Shown here: positions 25,764 through 34,480 of the stretch, in pieces | Position numbering within the stretch: position 1 is the first letter of the stretch | Layout of the letters: each line of letters begins with the position of its first letter | Assembly (NCBI GenBank): GCA_965247265.1 | Contig: OZ252002.1 | Coordinates: 1,240,001-1,304,000 of the forward strand | From: G965247265 sp965247265 | Lineage (GTDB): Bacteria > Pseudomonadota > Gammaproteobacteria > UBA4575 | Length of the DNA stretch: 64,000 nt | Direction of reading: 5' to 3' | The notes under the pieces: generated by a model | What the model saw: only the letters and a program-made list of their open reading frames with translations | Database searches by the model: none | What the model was told of the DNA's origin: nothing | Program-made: the position numbers and the translations under genes

Positions 25764-28355
25764 TCAGAACTGATACTCGAATGACGTGTAGTAAAACCCG
25801 CCGTTAAAGCCAAACGGTGCGGCACGACGGGAGTACGTGAATACCCCGTCCGAGTCGACGATCGTATTACCCTCGGCATCCACAATCGTGCCCGCGCGTG
25901 CGCGGCTGATCTTGTCCTTGTCCGGTTCCACATCGAAGACATTATCGGCGCCCAGCTTGAATATGCCAGGGCCCAGCTCGTAGCTTAACTGGATATCCGT
26001 AATGAATTCAGCATCATAGGACTGTTTTCTGCTACCTTCCGTAATTCTGTATCGGCCGTATCGCTGTACCGAAGCCAAGGCTGCAAACTTCCCAACCCTG
26101 TACAGAGCCGACAAGGCGGCCCGGCTTTTCGGCTGCCATTCCTCGATAATTGACCGGTCCAGTTCAGTGAACAGTGTCCCTGGGAGTCCTGCCGGTAAAT
26201 TGACCGATTCGATTTCCGTATCCGTCCACGATCCCAGCAGCTGCAGCGTCAGGTTCCCTTTTATGTTCATCGAAACCCCCCAGGTCATTACAATGTCGGC
26301 CCCCTCGGTCACCGTGTCGACACCGTTCATGAAAAACTGGGCCTTTTCGACACCCAGATTTTTCAATTCAGCTCGTATAGAAGCTGAAACCGGATTCGGG
26401 ACCGGCATGTCAGTGTCGCAGTCGGGTATGCAGTCGGCGGCTTCTATTTGTCCGCTGATGATGATCCGATCGTCCACCTCGATCCGGTAGAAGTCTGTGG
26501 TCAGCGAGAATGAGGGCGACGGCTGCCAGACAAAGCCACCGCTCCAGTTGACGGACTCCTCTTCTTCCAGTTCCGGGATACCGATGGCCTGAGCTAGAGC
26601 ACCATCGTTGCGGAACGTTCCCACCTGAAATCCCTGAACTGTCTGCTCTACAGTTCGGAACTGGGTGCTGATGTTGTTGAAGTAAAGCTGCTGCATGGAG
26701 GGCGCCCGGAACCCTGAACTGACCGAAGCACGCAGGGAAAACGTATCGCTAAGCTCCAGTTTCGAGGCAATTTTGCCGTTCAGTGTATCGCCAAAATCGC
26801 TATAGTCCTCGTAGCGCAGCCCCAGCCCTACCTGAAGCTGATCGTTCCACTGGATATCGGTATCGACGTAGAATGACTTGGCATGCCGGGTTTCGTCGAC
26901 TTCATTCTCTGGCTTGAATCCGGGGAAAACCTGGATTCCGGCATTACCCCCGTCTTGGCCGTCATAATCCTCGTAGGAATAAGGCTCACCGGCTTCGATT
27001 TCGTAACGGTCCCGTTTGTATTCGGTTCCCCAGCCAATATCGGCTTTTTTGTATGGCATCGTGAAATCCAGATTCACCGTGGTCAGGTCCAGGCTCAGTT
27101 CGCCTGAATCGGCACTGGTCTGCGTGGTCCCGGAAAAATCGACCCCGGGAAAATCCGGATAAGTACCGTCAGGAGTCAGCATCCTGTTTACCCATGAGGC
27201 GTTAAGTGAATTACGTATATCAAATTCAAAATTGTTGCCTCCGTGGACGAGGCTCAAATCGACCGTCATCCTGTTTTCAAACTCGCGGCGCACCCCGGCA
27301 CCAACGGAATAATCCTGGACGGTGGTGTCGATCAGCGGCAGAAAACCATCAAGGTAGATGGACCCCCGTGGATTATTGTTGGGAGTCTGGTTTGCGCGCC
27401 GGTAAAACCCGCCGCTCAGGTTAGTCGACCGGGAAAAATCCGCAAAGCCATACATCTCCCCCTGGTCACCCCAGACCGGCTGTACAAAATTCAGGGTCCC
27501 GATGACCTGCTCCCGCTCGGCATCCCCGATGCGGTAAACGCGCCGGTCGAAATCCCGTTCCTTGTTATCCGGATCACTAGTAATCGTCGTTACGCCGTCG
27601 GCAGTCGTGACTTCAGTATCCGGATATTGGATTTGAGCGGTTTTCCCGGTGCGGTTGGTCCGGTCCCGCTCATTGTACTCAAGCGCCACGTGCAATACGC
27701 CGTCGTTGCCCAGAGCAAATCCCTTGTTAAAGCCAAGCGAACGGCGCTCGCCGTCCCCTTTGTAGGTGGATCCATACAGCCCCTTCAAGGCTCCCTCGTA
27801 ATCTTCCTTGAGAATAATATTGATGACCCCGGCAACGGCATCCGAACCATACTGGGCCGAGGCACCGTCCCGCAGGATCTCTACCCGCTCGATCGCACTC
27901 ACCGGAATGGCATTCATGTCTGTGCCGGCCGTGCCCCGACCGACCGAGGTGTTTACATGGATCAGCGCGCTTCCATGGCGCCGCTTGCCATTGACCAGCA
28001 CCAGCACCTGGTCAGGCCCCATCCCCCGCAAGGTCGCCGGGCGCACTGAATCGGTCCCATCACTGATCGACGAATTCGAAAAATTGAATGAGGGTATGAG
28101 GGCCTGAATCGCGCGCCCCAGTTCACTCTGCCCGGTTCGCAGCAGTTCTTCCCCGCTTACCACGTCTACCGGAACGGGAGAATCGGCAACACTGCGCTCT
28201 CCAAACCGGCTGCCGACCACGACAATCTCACCGAGTTCGACAACCTCCTGGCCCTGCACCGTCATTGCAGCCAGTGAAAGAACCAGGGCCATGGCTGTTC
28301 GGCCCCAGAAACGGGTGATAAAAAAATTCTTTTCTATTTTAATGACTTCCCCCAT
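25764..28355 (-). CDS. TonB-dependent outer membrane receptor
   Basis: About 863 residues from the ATG at 28355; a GTG at 28379 is less likely. It has a signal peptide (MALVLSLAAMTVQGQ), a TonB-box-like segment (GEIVVVGSR) and a plug domain with VLVLVNGKRRHG, IERVEILRDGASAQYGSDAV and AGVINIILK. A large barrel rich in alternating aromatic strands follows, ending in a terminal Phe (SFEYQF). Substrate is not evident: there is no siderophore, heme or vitamin gene beside it. One extracellular loop carries a CIPDC disulfide candidate. The convergent exbB-exbD-exbD-tonB operon very likely energises it. Confidence 0.93.
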   Translation of the reverse strand: MGEVIKIEKNFFITRFWGRTAMALVLSLAAMTVQGQEVVELGEIVVVGSRFGERSVADSPVPVDVVSGEELLRTGQSELGRAIQALIPSFNFSNSSISDGTDSVRPATLRGMGPDQVLVLVNGKRRHGSALIHVNTSVGRGTAGTDMNAIPVSAIERVEILRDGASAQYGSDAVAGVINIILKEDYEGALKGLYGSTYKGDGERRSLGFNKGFALGNDGVLHVALEYNERDRTNRTGKTAQIQYPDTEVTTADGVTTITSDPDNKERDFDRRVYRIGDAEREQVIGTLNFVQPVWGDQGEMYGFADFSRSTNLSGGFYRRANQTPNNNPRGSIYLDGFLPLIDTTVQDYSVGAGVRREFENRMTVDLSLVHGGNNFEFDIRNSLNASWVNRMLTPDGTYPDFPGVDFSGTTQTSADSGELSLDLTTVNLDFTMPYKKADIGWGTEYKRDRYEIEAGEPYSYEDYDGQDGGNAGIQVFPGFKPENEVDETRHAKSFYVDTDIQWNDQLQVGLGLRYEDYSDFGDTLNGKIASKLELSDTFSLRASVSSGFRAPSMQQLYFNNISTQFRTVEQTVQGFQVGTFRNDGALAQAIGIPELEEEESVNWSGGFVWQPSPSFSLTTDFYRIEVDDRIIISGQIEAADCIPDCDTDMPVPNPVSASIRAELKNLGVEKAQFFMNGVDTVTEGADIVMTWGVSMNIKGNLTLQLLGSWTDTEIESVNLPAGLPGTLFTELDRSIIEEWQPKSRAALSALYRVGKFAALASVQRYGRYRITEGSRKQSYDAEFITDIQLSYELGPGIFKLGADNVFDVEPDKDKISRARAGTIVDAEGNTIVDSDGVFTYSRRAAPFGFNGGFYYTSFEYQF

Positions 28356-28472
28356 TATTAACGCCCAAGTAATGTCCACAATCCAAGGTTCGGTTCCCGG
28401 ACTCTTTATGACTTGACCATGTGCTTAGGAAAACCGGGGCCTTCCGCAAGCGATATCTTTTGACTCCTGAAT

Positions 28473-28691
28473 ATGCTGGAATTTTTGCTTGAATACAAAT
28501 ATCTTTTGGTTTCCCCCTATTCTGGGGGTTCCCTGGCCCTTTTCATTGCAAGTATCGCCGTCACCCCCTGGCTGGTCACGAAGATCCCCGCAGACTATTT
28601 TCACAAAGAACGCCGTGCCTCGATCTACCCCGGCGGCAGACCCCTGTCGATACAATTGTTGGCTGTAATCAAGAATATATGCGGTTGCATA
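28473..28691 (+). pseudogene. PGPGW-type small membrane protein, N-terminal fragment
   Basis: The frame opens with a membrane segment and the conserved TPWLVTKIPADYF, typical of small proteobacterial membrane proteins whose second half carries a PGPGW or LPGQG motif. Here homology ends after LLAVIKNICG, exactly where the element end at 28692-28705 begins, so the gene has been cut by the element. GC-rich like the Ton region to its left. Confidence 0.55.
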
Positions 28692-28705
28692 CTGTGTAGA
28701 GGCGT
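28692..28705. repeat. 14-bp inverted copy of the element end at 20020-20033
   Basis: The string CTGTGTAGAGGCGT is the exact reverse complement of 20020-20033 and shares 12 bases with 19186-19197. Base composition changes from GC-rich to AT-rich within the next few hundred bases. Confidence 0.85.
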
Positions 28706-29209
28706 ACATAACTATGACGCTTGGTTGGTTGTAAATCTGTCCGACACCGACACAGAATTTTCCCTCACGACAGCACTCACATTAGAAATGGCGACCTCTT
28801 TTGATGGTCGCGCATGTTATTTCGCTGATATATGTTTTCCAAACGTTGGTCAGTGTTTGGGAATCCGATCGCAATATTGATGGGCTCACCGAGCAGGAGC
28901 TTCTGAGGTGTGCAGCTCAAGTCAATCAATCCGGTGCGTGCGGATCGTAGCTTTGACTGCTTTCTAGAATAGATATCTAACAACTAGTTCCAAATAAAGC
29001 TCGCCACACAGGCCGGGGTTGTCCTGACATTTGCTTTTGGCTGTAAGCAGACATTGAAACTGAATTTAGGGCTAAAAAAATACTCTTAATTTATGGTGCA
29101 ATATTTGCGTAAATGACTGCAACTACGCACAACAAATCATTAAAGTTGACTATAAACTACAATACATAAGCTATTGAGTTAGATAAATAAGTTGTTGTTT
29201 CCAAAGAGC
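28706..29209. other. Gene-free junction with a degenerate palindrome
   Basis: No supported coding sequence. A degenerate copy of the intergenic palindrome family lies at about 29025-29055 (GCTTTTGGCTGTAAGC core). From 29080 the sequence matches, with divergence, the stretch before the second decayed tRNA-Leu at 32 kb (shared TATGGTGCA and following AT-rich sequence). Confidence 0.55.
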
Positions 29210-29276
29210 AGGGCATTGAACTTAAAACCATCGGAGATAATCCTCCGTGTCGGTTCGAGTCCGGCCTCGGGCACTA
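29210..29276 (+). repeat. Decayed tRNA-Leu(UAA) 3' half (probable attachment-site remnant)
   Basis: Matches the intact tRNA-Leu from the anticodon loop through the variable arm, T-arm (CGGTTCGAGTCCGGC) and acceptor end (CGGGCAC). The anticodon stem no longer pairs and the 5' half is absent, so it is not a functional tRNA. Best explained as attL/attR debris. Confidence 0.82.
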
Positions 29277-29560
29277 TATAAAACAAGTAGATAAATTGAA
29301 TATCTCGACTAAATTCTCACTTTAATTACGGTTCTTATATTTAAAATGAAAACAAGGACTTTAGGTATTCCCACAGTTCCGAAATTTAGGAACCCAAAAT
29401 ATATTGGAAACAAAACTTTAATATTTTGTTTGATGAAATTTTTCAGCACGCGTTATGTCAGATCGGTAATATAGAGTTGTTGGCTACGTTATTCCTAGCG
29501 TAGAGAGAATAAGAGTCCTGCTTTGCAAGACTCCAACAATAACATATGGAGGATGATCGG

Positions 29561-29959
29561 ATGGATATAAAACGTCGAAATTTCAATAAACTAATGCTTG
29601 CCTCGGTTGCCGGCATCATGTCTGGATTACAGATTTCAACCGCTTCAGCCGAAGCGACATTGTTGACTGACAAAGTTGATTCTAAGTTACTACTTGCTGG
29701 TGGAGGCAATGCGTGTAAAGGGATGAACGAATGTAAAGGCAAGGGTGGTTGCAAGACGGGTGACGCTGGCTGCGCGGGCAAGAATTCTTGCAAGGCTAAA
29801 GGCGGTTGCGCAACAGTATCAAAGCACAGCTGTAAGGGTCAGAATGAATGTAAAGCCCAAGGTGGTTGTAAGACGGGTGACAACGGTTGTGCGGGCAAGA
29901 ATTCTTGCAAGGCTAAAGGCGGTTGTGAGGTCCCTGTCAACCCCGAGCACATGTCCTAG
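29561..29959 (+). CDS. bufA: Bufferin-like Cys-rich RiPP precursor
   Basis: A 132-residue precursor. The ATG at 29561 has a perfect GGAGG 8 bases upstream. The N-terminus has a twin-arginine-like signal (KRRNFNKL, hydrophobic stretch, ASA near residue 30). Residues 52-83 and 91-122 are a tandem duplicate, each with six Cys at identical spacing (6-6-7-6-6), built from CKGxNECKxxGGCKTG and GCAGKNSCKAKGGC. The following genes are a DUF692/MNIO enzyme and its partner, which in bufferin operons convert Cys residues to copper-chelating heterocycles. This precursor would be exported and bind metal, probably copper. Duplication of the core is unusual. The signal could be Sec instead of Tat. Confidence 0.85.
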   Translation: MDIKRRNFNKLMLASVAGIMSGLQISTASAEATLLTDKVDSKLLLAGGGNACKGMNECKGKGGCKTGDAGCAGKNSCKAKGGCATVSKHSCKGQNECKAQGGCKTGDNGCAGKNSCKAKGGCEVPVNPEHMS

Positions 29960-30046
29960 CGGGCACATATAAAGCCGTACTTTACGATGCAGCTTGTTGT
30001 AGAGCTCTGAATTTTCAATTGAATAATCGATAATAAATTTGGGCAT

Positions 30047-30090
30047 AGATAGGGTACCGGTTGAGATGCTGTGTGCCCTATTGGCTTTTT
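30047..30090 (+). terminator. Possible intrinsic terminator/attenuator between precursor and enzyme genes
   Basis: ATAGGG and CCCTAT can form a stem across a loop of about 23 bases, and a T-rich run (GGCTTTTT) follows. It lies in the 191-base gap between bufA and bufB and could lower enzyme expression relative to precursor. Confidence 0.4.
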
Positions 30091-30150
30091 AAATATTATT
30101 CAACTCCTGTTAGTACTTACGTGTGATTCCACATTCATAAAGGAAATGCT

Positions 30151-31002
30151 GTGGACATAAAAAACTGTTGGGACTTTCCGGATCTGGGACTTGGAGTTGG
30201 GCTGCGTACCGTCCACTTTAATCATATCCTTGAAAACTGGCCGGAGGTGGACTGGTTTGAGATCATGTCCGAGAACTTTATGGACACCGAAGGCCGTCCT
30301 TTATACATACTTGACCAAATTGCCGAGCGCTACCCTATCGTAATGCATGGGGTTTCACTCTCTATCGGTAGCACGGATCCAATCAATTTTGACTATCTAC
30401 GTAAGCTTAAGTCTTTGGCCGAGCGTGTGAATGCCATATGGTTGGGTGATCATGTTTGCTGGACCGGTGTCGTCGGGCGTAACGGACATGATCTTTTTCC
30501 GCTTCCTTACAATGAGGAAAGCCTAGCATTTCTGGTCGATCGAATACGTATTGTCCAAGATTTTATGGAACGACCATTGATTCTGGAAAACCCATCCACC
30601 TACTTAACCTTCGCCAGCTCAACATTAGCCGAGGAAGAATTTCTGGCACGCATGGCAGAAGATGCGGACTGTGGTCTGTTGTTGGATGTTAATAATGTCT
30701 ATGTCACCTGTCGTAACCACGGTCTCGATCCGTATGCCTACCTGGCGGGGATTCCATACAACAGAGTCGTACAGATCCATCTTGCTGGACATACCGACAA
30801 AGGTACTCACTGTATCGATACGCATGACAGCCATGTGATTGATCCAGTGTGGGAACTATATGCTGACGTACAGCAACGTGCCGGTGATCGTGCGACATTA
30901 CTTGAATGGGATGATCACATCCCACCCTTTGAAGAAGTACATGACGAAGTCATGAAGGCGGCACAATTTCGACTAACCGCAAAGATACGCCATGCCTCGT
31001 GA
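30151..31002 (+). CDS. bufB: Multinuclear non-heme iron oxidase (MNIO, DUF692), bufferin-modifying enzyme
   Basis: A 283-residue TIM-barrel enzyme of the DUF692/MNIO family. The GTG start has AAGGA upstream. Metal ligand motifs are visible: MHGVSLS, GDHVCW, ENPSTY, LLDVNNVYV, QIHLAGH and LEWDDHIP, in the family order. The family uses two or three iron ions and oxygen to rearrange Cys residues in peptide precursors into thiooxazole or related rings. It overlaps the next gene by 11 bases. With the Cys-rich precursor upstream it forms a standard bufferin core operon. Confidence 0.92.
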   Translation: MDIKNCWDFPDLGLGVGLRTVHFNHILENWPEVDWFEIMSENFMDTEGRPLYILDQIAERYPIVMHGVSLSIGSTDPINFDYLRKLKSLAERVNAIWLGDHVCWTGVVGRNGHDLFPLPYNEESLAFLVDRIRIVQDFMERPLILENPSTYLTFASSTLAEEEFLARMAEDADCGLLLDVNNVYVTCRNHGLDPYAYLAGIPYNRVVQIHLAGHTDKGTHCIDTHDSHVIDPVWELYADVQQRAGDRATLLEWDDHIPPFEEVHDEVMKAAQFRLTAKIRHAS

Positions 31003-31837
31003 AGCACCACAACTGGATCGCATCGAACGTTGGATGTATTCCGTCATTACTCATCCCGATGGCGCAGAGGCCGGGATCAAAGCGAATTCAACGCAAAATA
31101 AAGAACAAGCGCTTATGCTGGAACAAACCGTATTACCGTCGGATGAACTGACCGCACTGGATCGAATCTCGATCTACGCCAATATGTACCTCTGGCGACT
31201 CACTGAAATCATATCGAATGAATATCCCACAGTTTCTCATGTGCTTGGTGGGGAATTATTCAACAAAGTTGTTAAGGATTACGTTACTCATCATCCCTCC
31301 ACCTATTACAACCTGAACCAGTTAAGTACTAAATTTCCCCTCTATCTGCTTACTACGGCAAATGATATTCCACATCAGAAATTCGTGGCGGCTGTTGCCA
31401 CAGTAGAACGAGCCATGGAGGACGTATTCGATGAACGTCATGTAGAGCGAATTCCGATAGAGACATTGCAAAGTATCCCTGATGAAAAATGGGCTGACAT
31501 TCGTTTGCAACTCAACCCTGCATTATGTTTGCTTGAATTGGATTATCCGGTTAATGCTTATATGACGGCTGTGCGCGAAGACCGACACATGGGTATCCCG
31601 CAACCTGAAAAAACTTTTGTTGTGGTCTATCGCTGTAACTATAAAGTTTGGCGTGATGACCTGGATCAAGATCGTTACCAACTTTTATCCAGACTAAAGG
31701 ACGGAGAAACTCTGGGCGCAACATTGGAAGCATGTGCTTTGCTACCCGATGTTAATATAGAACAGCTCACTGCTAATCTGGGTGAGTGTTTCAAAGAATG
31801 GAGCGCCTTAGAATTTTTCTGCGGTATAAATACCTGA
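30992..31837 (+). CDS. bufC: MNIO partner protein, HvfC/BufC family (DUF2063)
   Basis: A 281-residue protein with the DUF2063 N-terminal domain (SIYANMYLWRLTEIISNEYP at about residues 64-83) and a C-terminal recognition region. Members act as partner or leader-peptide-binding subunits for DUF692 enzymes. It overlaps bufB by 11 bases. No DoxX-type bufD membrane gene follows: the next 530 bases hold no gene. The operon is therefore precursor, enzyme, partner only. Confidence 0.88.
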   Translation: MPREAPQLDRIERWMYSVITHPDGAEAGIKANSTQNKEQALMLEQTVLPSDELTALDRISIYANMYLWRLTEIISNEYPTVSHVLGGELFNKVVKDYVTHHPSTYYNLNQLSTKFPLYLLTTANDIPHQKFVAAVATVERAMEDVFDERHVERIPIETLQSIPDEKWADIRLQLNPALCLLELDYPVNAYMTAVREDRHMGIPQPEKTFVVVYRCNYKVWRDDLDQDRYQLLSRLKDGETLGATLEACALLPDVNIEQLTANLGECFKEWSALEFFCGINT

Positions 31838-32373
31838 TCCTTTATAAAAACGGTATTGTCAATTTGTATAACTTGAGATTTCCCACTGAATAAAAACAGA
31901 CGACAATTCTCTTAAACCTCGATAATCTACTCTTGGCTGAAAGTAGTCATTCAGTAAATTAAAATCATTTGTTAATTATTATTTGCATATTAAAGTGAAT
32001 TCTATGGTGCACTATGGCGTAATTGACAGCAGCTAAACACAAAAAAATTATAAAAAATAGAATCAACAACTACATTTATGTTGTGTAAGTTGTCGATTAC
32101 AAAGGGTAGGGGATGTGACTTAAAATCCCTCGGGGTAATATTCCGTACCAGTTTGAGTCCAGACATAACACAATATAAATCAATATATTAAAGAATATTT
32201 TTAATATTTCAGGTAGCTTTTTTTATTGTGTTAGCAAGCTGAAAAGTTCAGTATTTACAATTAAATGATCGCAAAATAATGACTACCTCTACATAGACAC
32301 CTTCAAGTATTTAGAAGGTTGTAACACATATATTTGGTTGGCTTTCTTTAGTTAATTAAACAGGAAATAACTA
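31838..32373. other. Gene-free spacer between bufferin and methylcitrate operons
   Basis: Contains a degenerate palindrome at about 31925-31951 (CTACT/AGTAG stem), a stretch from about 31990 that repeats the sequence before the tRNA remnant at 29.2 kb, and the tRNA remnant at 32114-32163. No open frame with coding character is seen. Confidence 0.55.
32114..32163 (+). repeat. Second decayed tRNA-Leu(UAA) 3' half
   Basis: Retains GACTTAAAATCCCTC of the anticodon arm, a recognisable variable arm and a degraded T-arm (AGTTTGAGTCC). It is more decayed than the copy at 29.2 kb, suggesting an older event. With that copy it brackets the bufferin cassette. Confidence 0.72.
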
Positions 32374-33255
32374 ATGGGTAATAAACTAGTATCAGCAGGG
32401 GCACGATTTCATTATGCAGTTAAAAATGAAAACCCATTGCAAGTAGTGGGTGCTATTAATGCCTATCATGCACGTCTGGCTGAAGCAGTTGGATTTCTTG
32501 CCTTGTATATATCCGGTGGCGGGGTAGCGGCTGGTTCTTGTAGGATGCCCGATTTAGGCATTACTACCATGGAAGATGTGTTGATAGATGTTCGTCGTAT
32601 CACCGATGTAACTGATTTACCGGTATTAGTTGATATTGATACCGGTTGGGGTGGCGCATTTAATATTGCGCGTACCATTCGTTCCATGATCAAAGCCGCT
32701 GCCGCTGCTGTTCATATTGAAGATCAAGTCCACCAAAAACGCTGCGGTCATCGGCCAAATAAGGCCATTGTTTCGCAAGATGAAATGGTTGATCGAATCA
32801 AGGCCGCAGTGGATGCAAAGTCTGATCCTGATTTTGTCATTATGGCGAGAACCGATGCCTTAGCAGTTGAAGGTCTAAATGCTGCTAAAGATAGAGCTTG
32901 TGCATGTGTTGAGGCCGGTGCCGATATGATTTTCCCTGAAGCCGTAACTGAATTGGTTATGTATCAAAAATTTGTCGATGCAGTTGGTGTTCCCGTGCTG
33001 GCTAACATTACCGAATTTGGTTCTACACCATTATTTACAACAGAAGAATTGGCTTCAGTTAATGTGAGTTTGGCTCTATATCCTTTATCGGCTTTTCGTG
33101 CGATGAATGCTGCTGCAATTAAAGTTTATTCAACCTTGCGCAAAGAAGGCACACAAAAAAATGTTGTAGAGCTAATGCAAACTAGGGAAGAACTTTATGA
33201 CTTTTTGGGTTATCACGAATACGAAAAGAAATTAGATAATCTATTTGCTAGATAA
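32374..33255 (+). CDS. prpB: 2-methylisocitrate lyase
   Basis: A 293-residue member of the isocitrate lyase/PEP mutase family. The catalytic motif is KRCGHRP (C124), and metal binding is provided by VDIDTGWG (86-93) and HIEDQ (114-118). These are diagnostic of 2-methylisocitrate lyase rather than isocitrate lyase, which is longer with a KKCGH motif. It splits 2-methylisocitrate into pyruvate and succinate, the last step of propionate oxidation. It is first in the prpB-C-D-E operon. Confidence 0.95.
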   Translation: MGNKLVSAGARFHYAVKNENPLQVVGAINAYHARLAEAVGFLALYISGGGVAAGSCRMPDLGITTMEDVLIDVRRITDVTDLPVLVDIDTGWGGAFNIARTIRSMIKAAAAAVHIEDQVHQKRCGHRPNKAIVSQDEMVDRIKAAVDAKSDPDFVIMARTDALAVEGLNAAKDRACACVEAGADMIFPEAVTELVMYQKFVDAVGVPVLANITEFGSTPLFTTEELASVNVSLALYPLSAFRAMNAAAIKVYSTLRKEGTQKNVVELMQTREELYDFLGYHEYEKKLDNLFAR

Positions 33256-33295
33256 TCAATTTATTTTTAGAAACTACATGATGGAACAGATAAAC

Positions 33296-34450
33296 ATGAC
33301 CAAAAAAGCTGCTAAAATACTAAAACCAAAAAAATCTGTAGCATTAAGTGGAACTGTTGCAGGTAATACAGCATTGTGTACAGTTGGTTTAAGTGGTAAT
33401 GATTTACATTATCGTGGCTACGATATTTTAGATATCGCTGATATCTGTGAGTTTGAAGAAATTGCTTACCTTATAGTGCATGGAAAACTTCCAACGACAA
33501 CAGAACTGACTGCCTATAAAAATAAACTTCGTTCTCTACGTGTATTACCTGCAGAACTGAAATACTGCTTGGAACAATTGCCCGCTTCAACACACCCAAT
33601 GGATGTTTTAAGAACGGGCTGTTCTGTGTTGGGCACGCTTATGCCTGAAAAAGAAGATCACAATTCGGATGAAGCCCGAAACATCGCAGATCGTTTAATG
33701 GCTTCGTTTGGTTCGATGCTGCTTTATTGGTACCACTATAAAGTCAATGAAAAACGCATTGATGTCGAAACCGATGACGATTCCATTGGAGGACATTTCC
33801 TTCATTTATTACACAGTAAAGAACCACCATATGAATGGGTTCGTGCCATGCACACTTCGCTTATCTTATATGCAGAGCATGAATATAACGCATCCACTTT
33901 TACTGCACGTGTTATTGCTGGTACGGGCTCTGATATGTTTTCATGCATTACTGGTGCCATTGGAGCATTACGTGGCCCAAAACATGGTGGCGCAAATGAA
34001 GTAGCTTTTGAAATCCAGTCACGTTATAGCAACCCAGATGAAGCCGAAGTGGACATTCGCGAACGTATGTCACGTAAAGAAATTGTAATCGGTTTTGGTC
34101 ATCCCGTTTACACCACGGGTGATCCTCGTAATGAGGTAATTAAAGCGGTTGCTAAACGATTAGCAACTAACGCGAAAAATATGAAAATGTACAAGATTGC
34201 TGAACGCATTGAGAAAATTATGTGGGATGAGAAAAAAATGTTCCCAAACTTGGACTGGTTTTCAGCAGTTTCCTATTCGCTCATGAATGTTCCCACTGCA
34301 ATGTTTACACCTTTGTTCGTAATAGCACGCACATCGGGTTGGGCAGCACATGTAATTGAACAGCGCGAAGATGGAAAAATTATAAGACCAAGTGCAAATT
34401 ATACTGGCCCGGAAGATCTTAAATTTGTACCCATTAATAAGCGCAATTAA
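33296..34450 (+). CDS. prpC: 2-methylcitrate synthase
   Basis: About 384 residues from the ATG at 33296, which has GGAA upstream; in-frame starts at 33278 and 33281 are alternatives. Citrate-synthase family with catalytic His segments (EHEYNAS and GPKHGGANE) and the Asp-containing C-terminal part. The short type and the neighbours identify it as the methylcitrate synthase, which condenses propionyl-CoA with oxaloacetate. It may also accept acetyl-CoA. Confidence 0.94.
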   Translation: MTKKAAKILKPKKSVALSGTVAGNTALCTVGLSGNDLHYRGYDILDIADICEFEEIAYLIVHGKLPTTTELTAYKNKLRSLRVLPAELKYCLEQLPASTHPMDVLRTGCSVLGTLMPEKEDHNSDEARNIADRLMASFGSMLLYWYHYKVNEKRIDVETDDDSIGGHFLHLLHSKEPPYEWVRAMHTSLILYAEHEYNASTFTARVIAGTGSDMFSCITGAIGALRGPKHGGANEVAFEIQSRYSNPDEAEVDIRERMSRKEIVIGFGHPVYTTGDPRNEVIKAVAKRLATNAKNMKMYKIAERIEKIMWDEKKMFPNLDWFSAVSYSLMNVPTAMFTPLFVIARTSGWAAHVIEQREDGKIIRPSANYTGPEDLKFVPINKRN

Positions 34451-34480
34451 ATAGATTTCCTAAGAGAAAAGAAATTAGTT

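Noticed and set aside
27243..28049. 268-residue plus-strand open frame
   Set aside because: Lies entirely opposite the TonB-dependent receptor gene and has no recognisable domain; a GC-rich antisense shadow.
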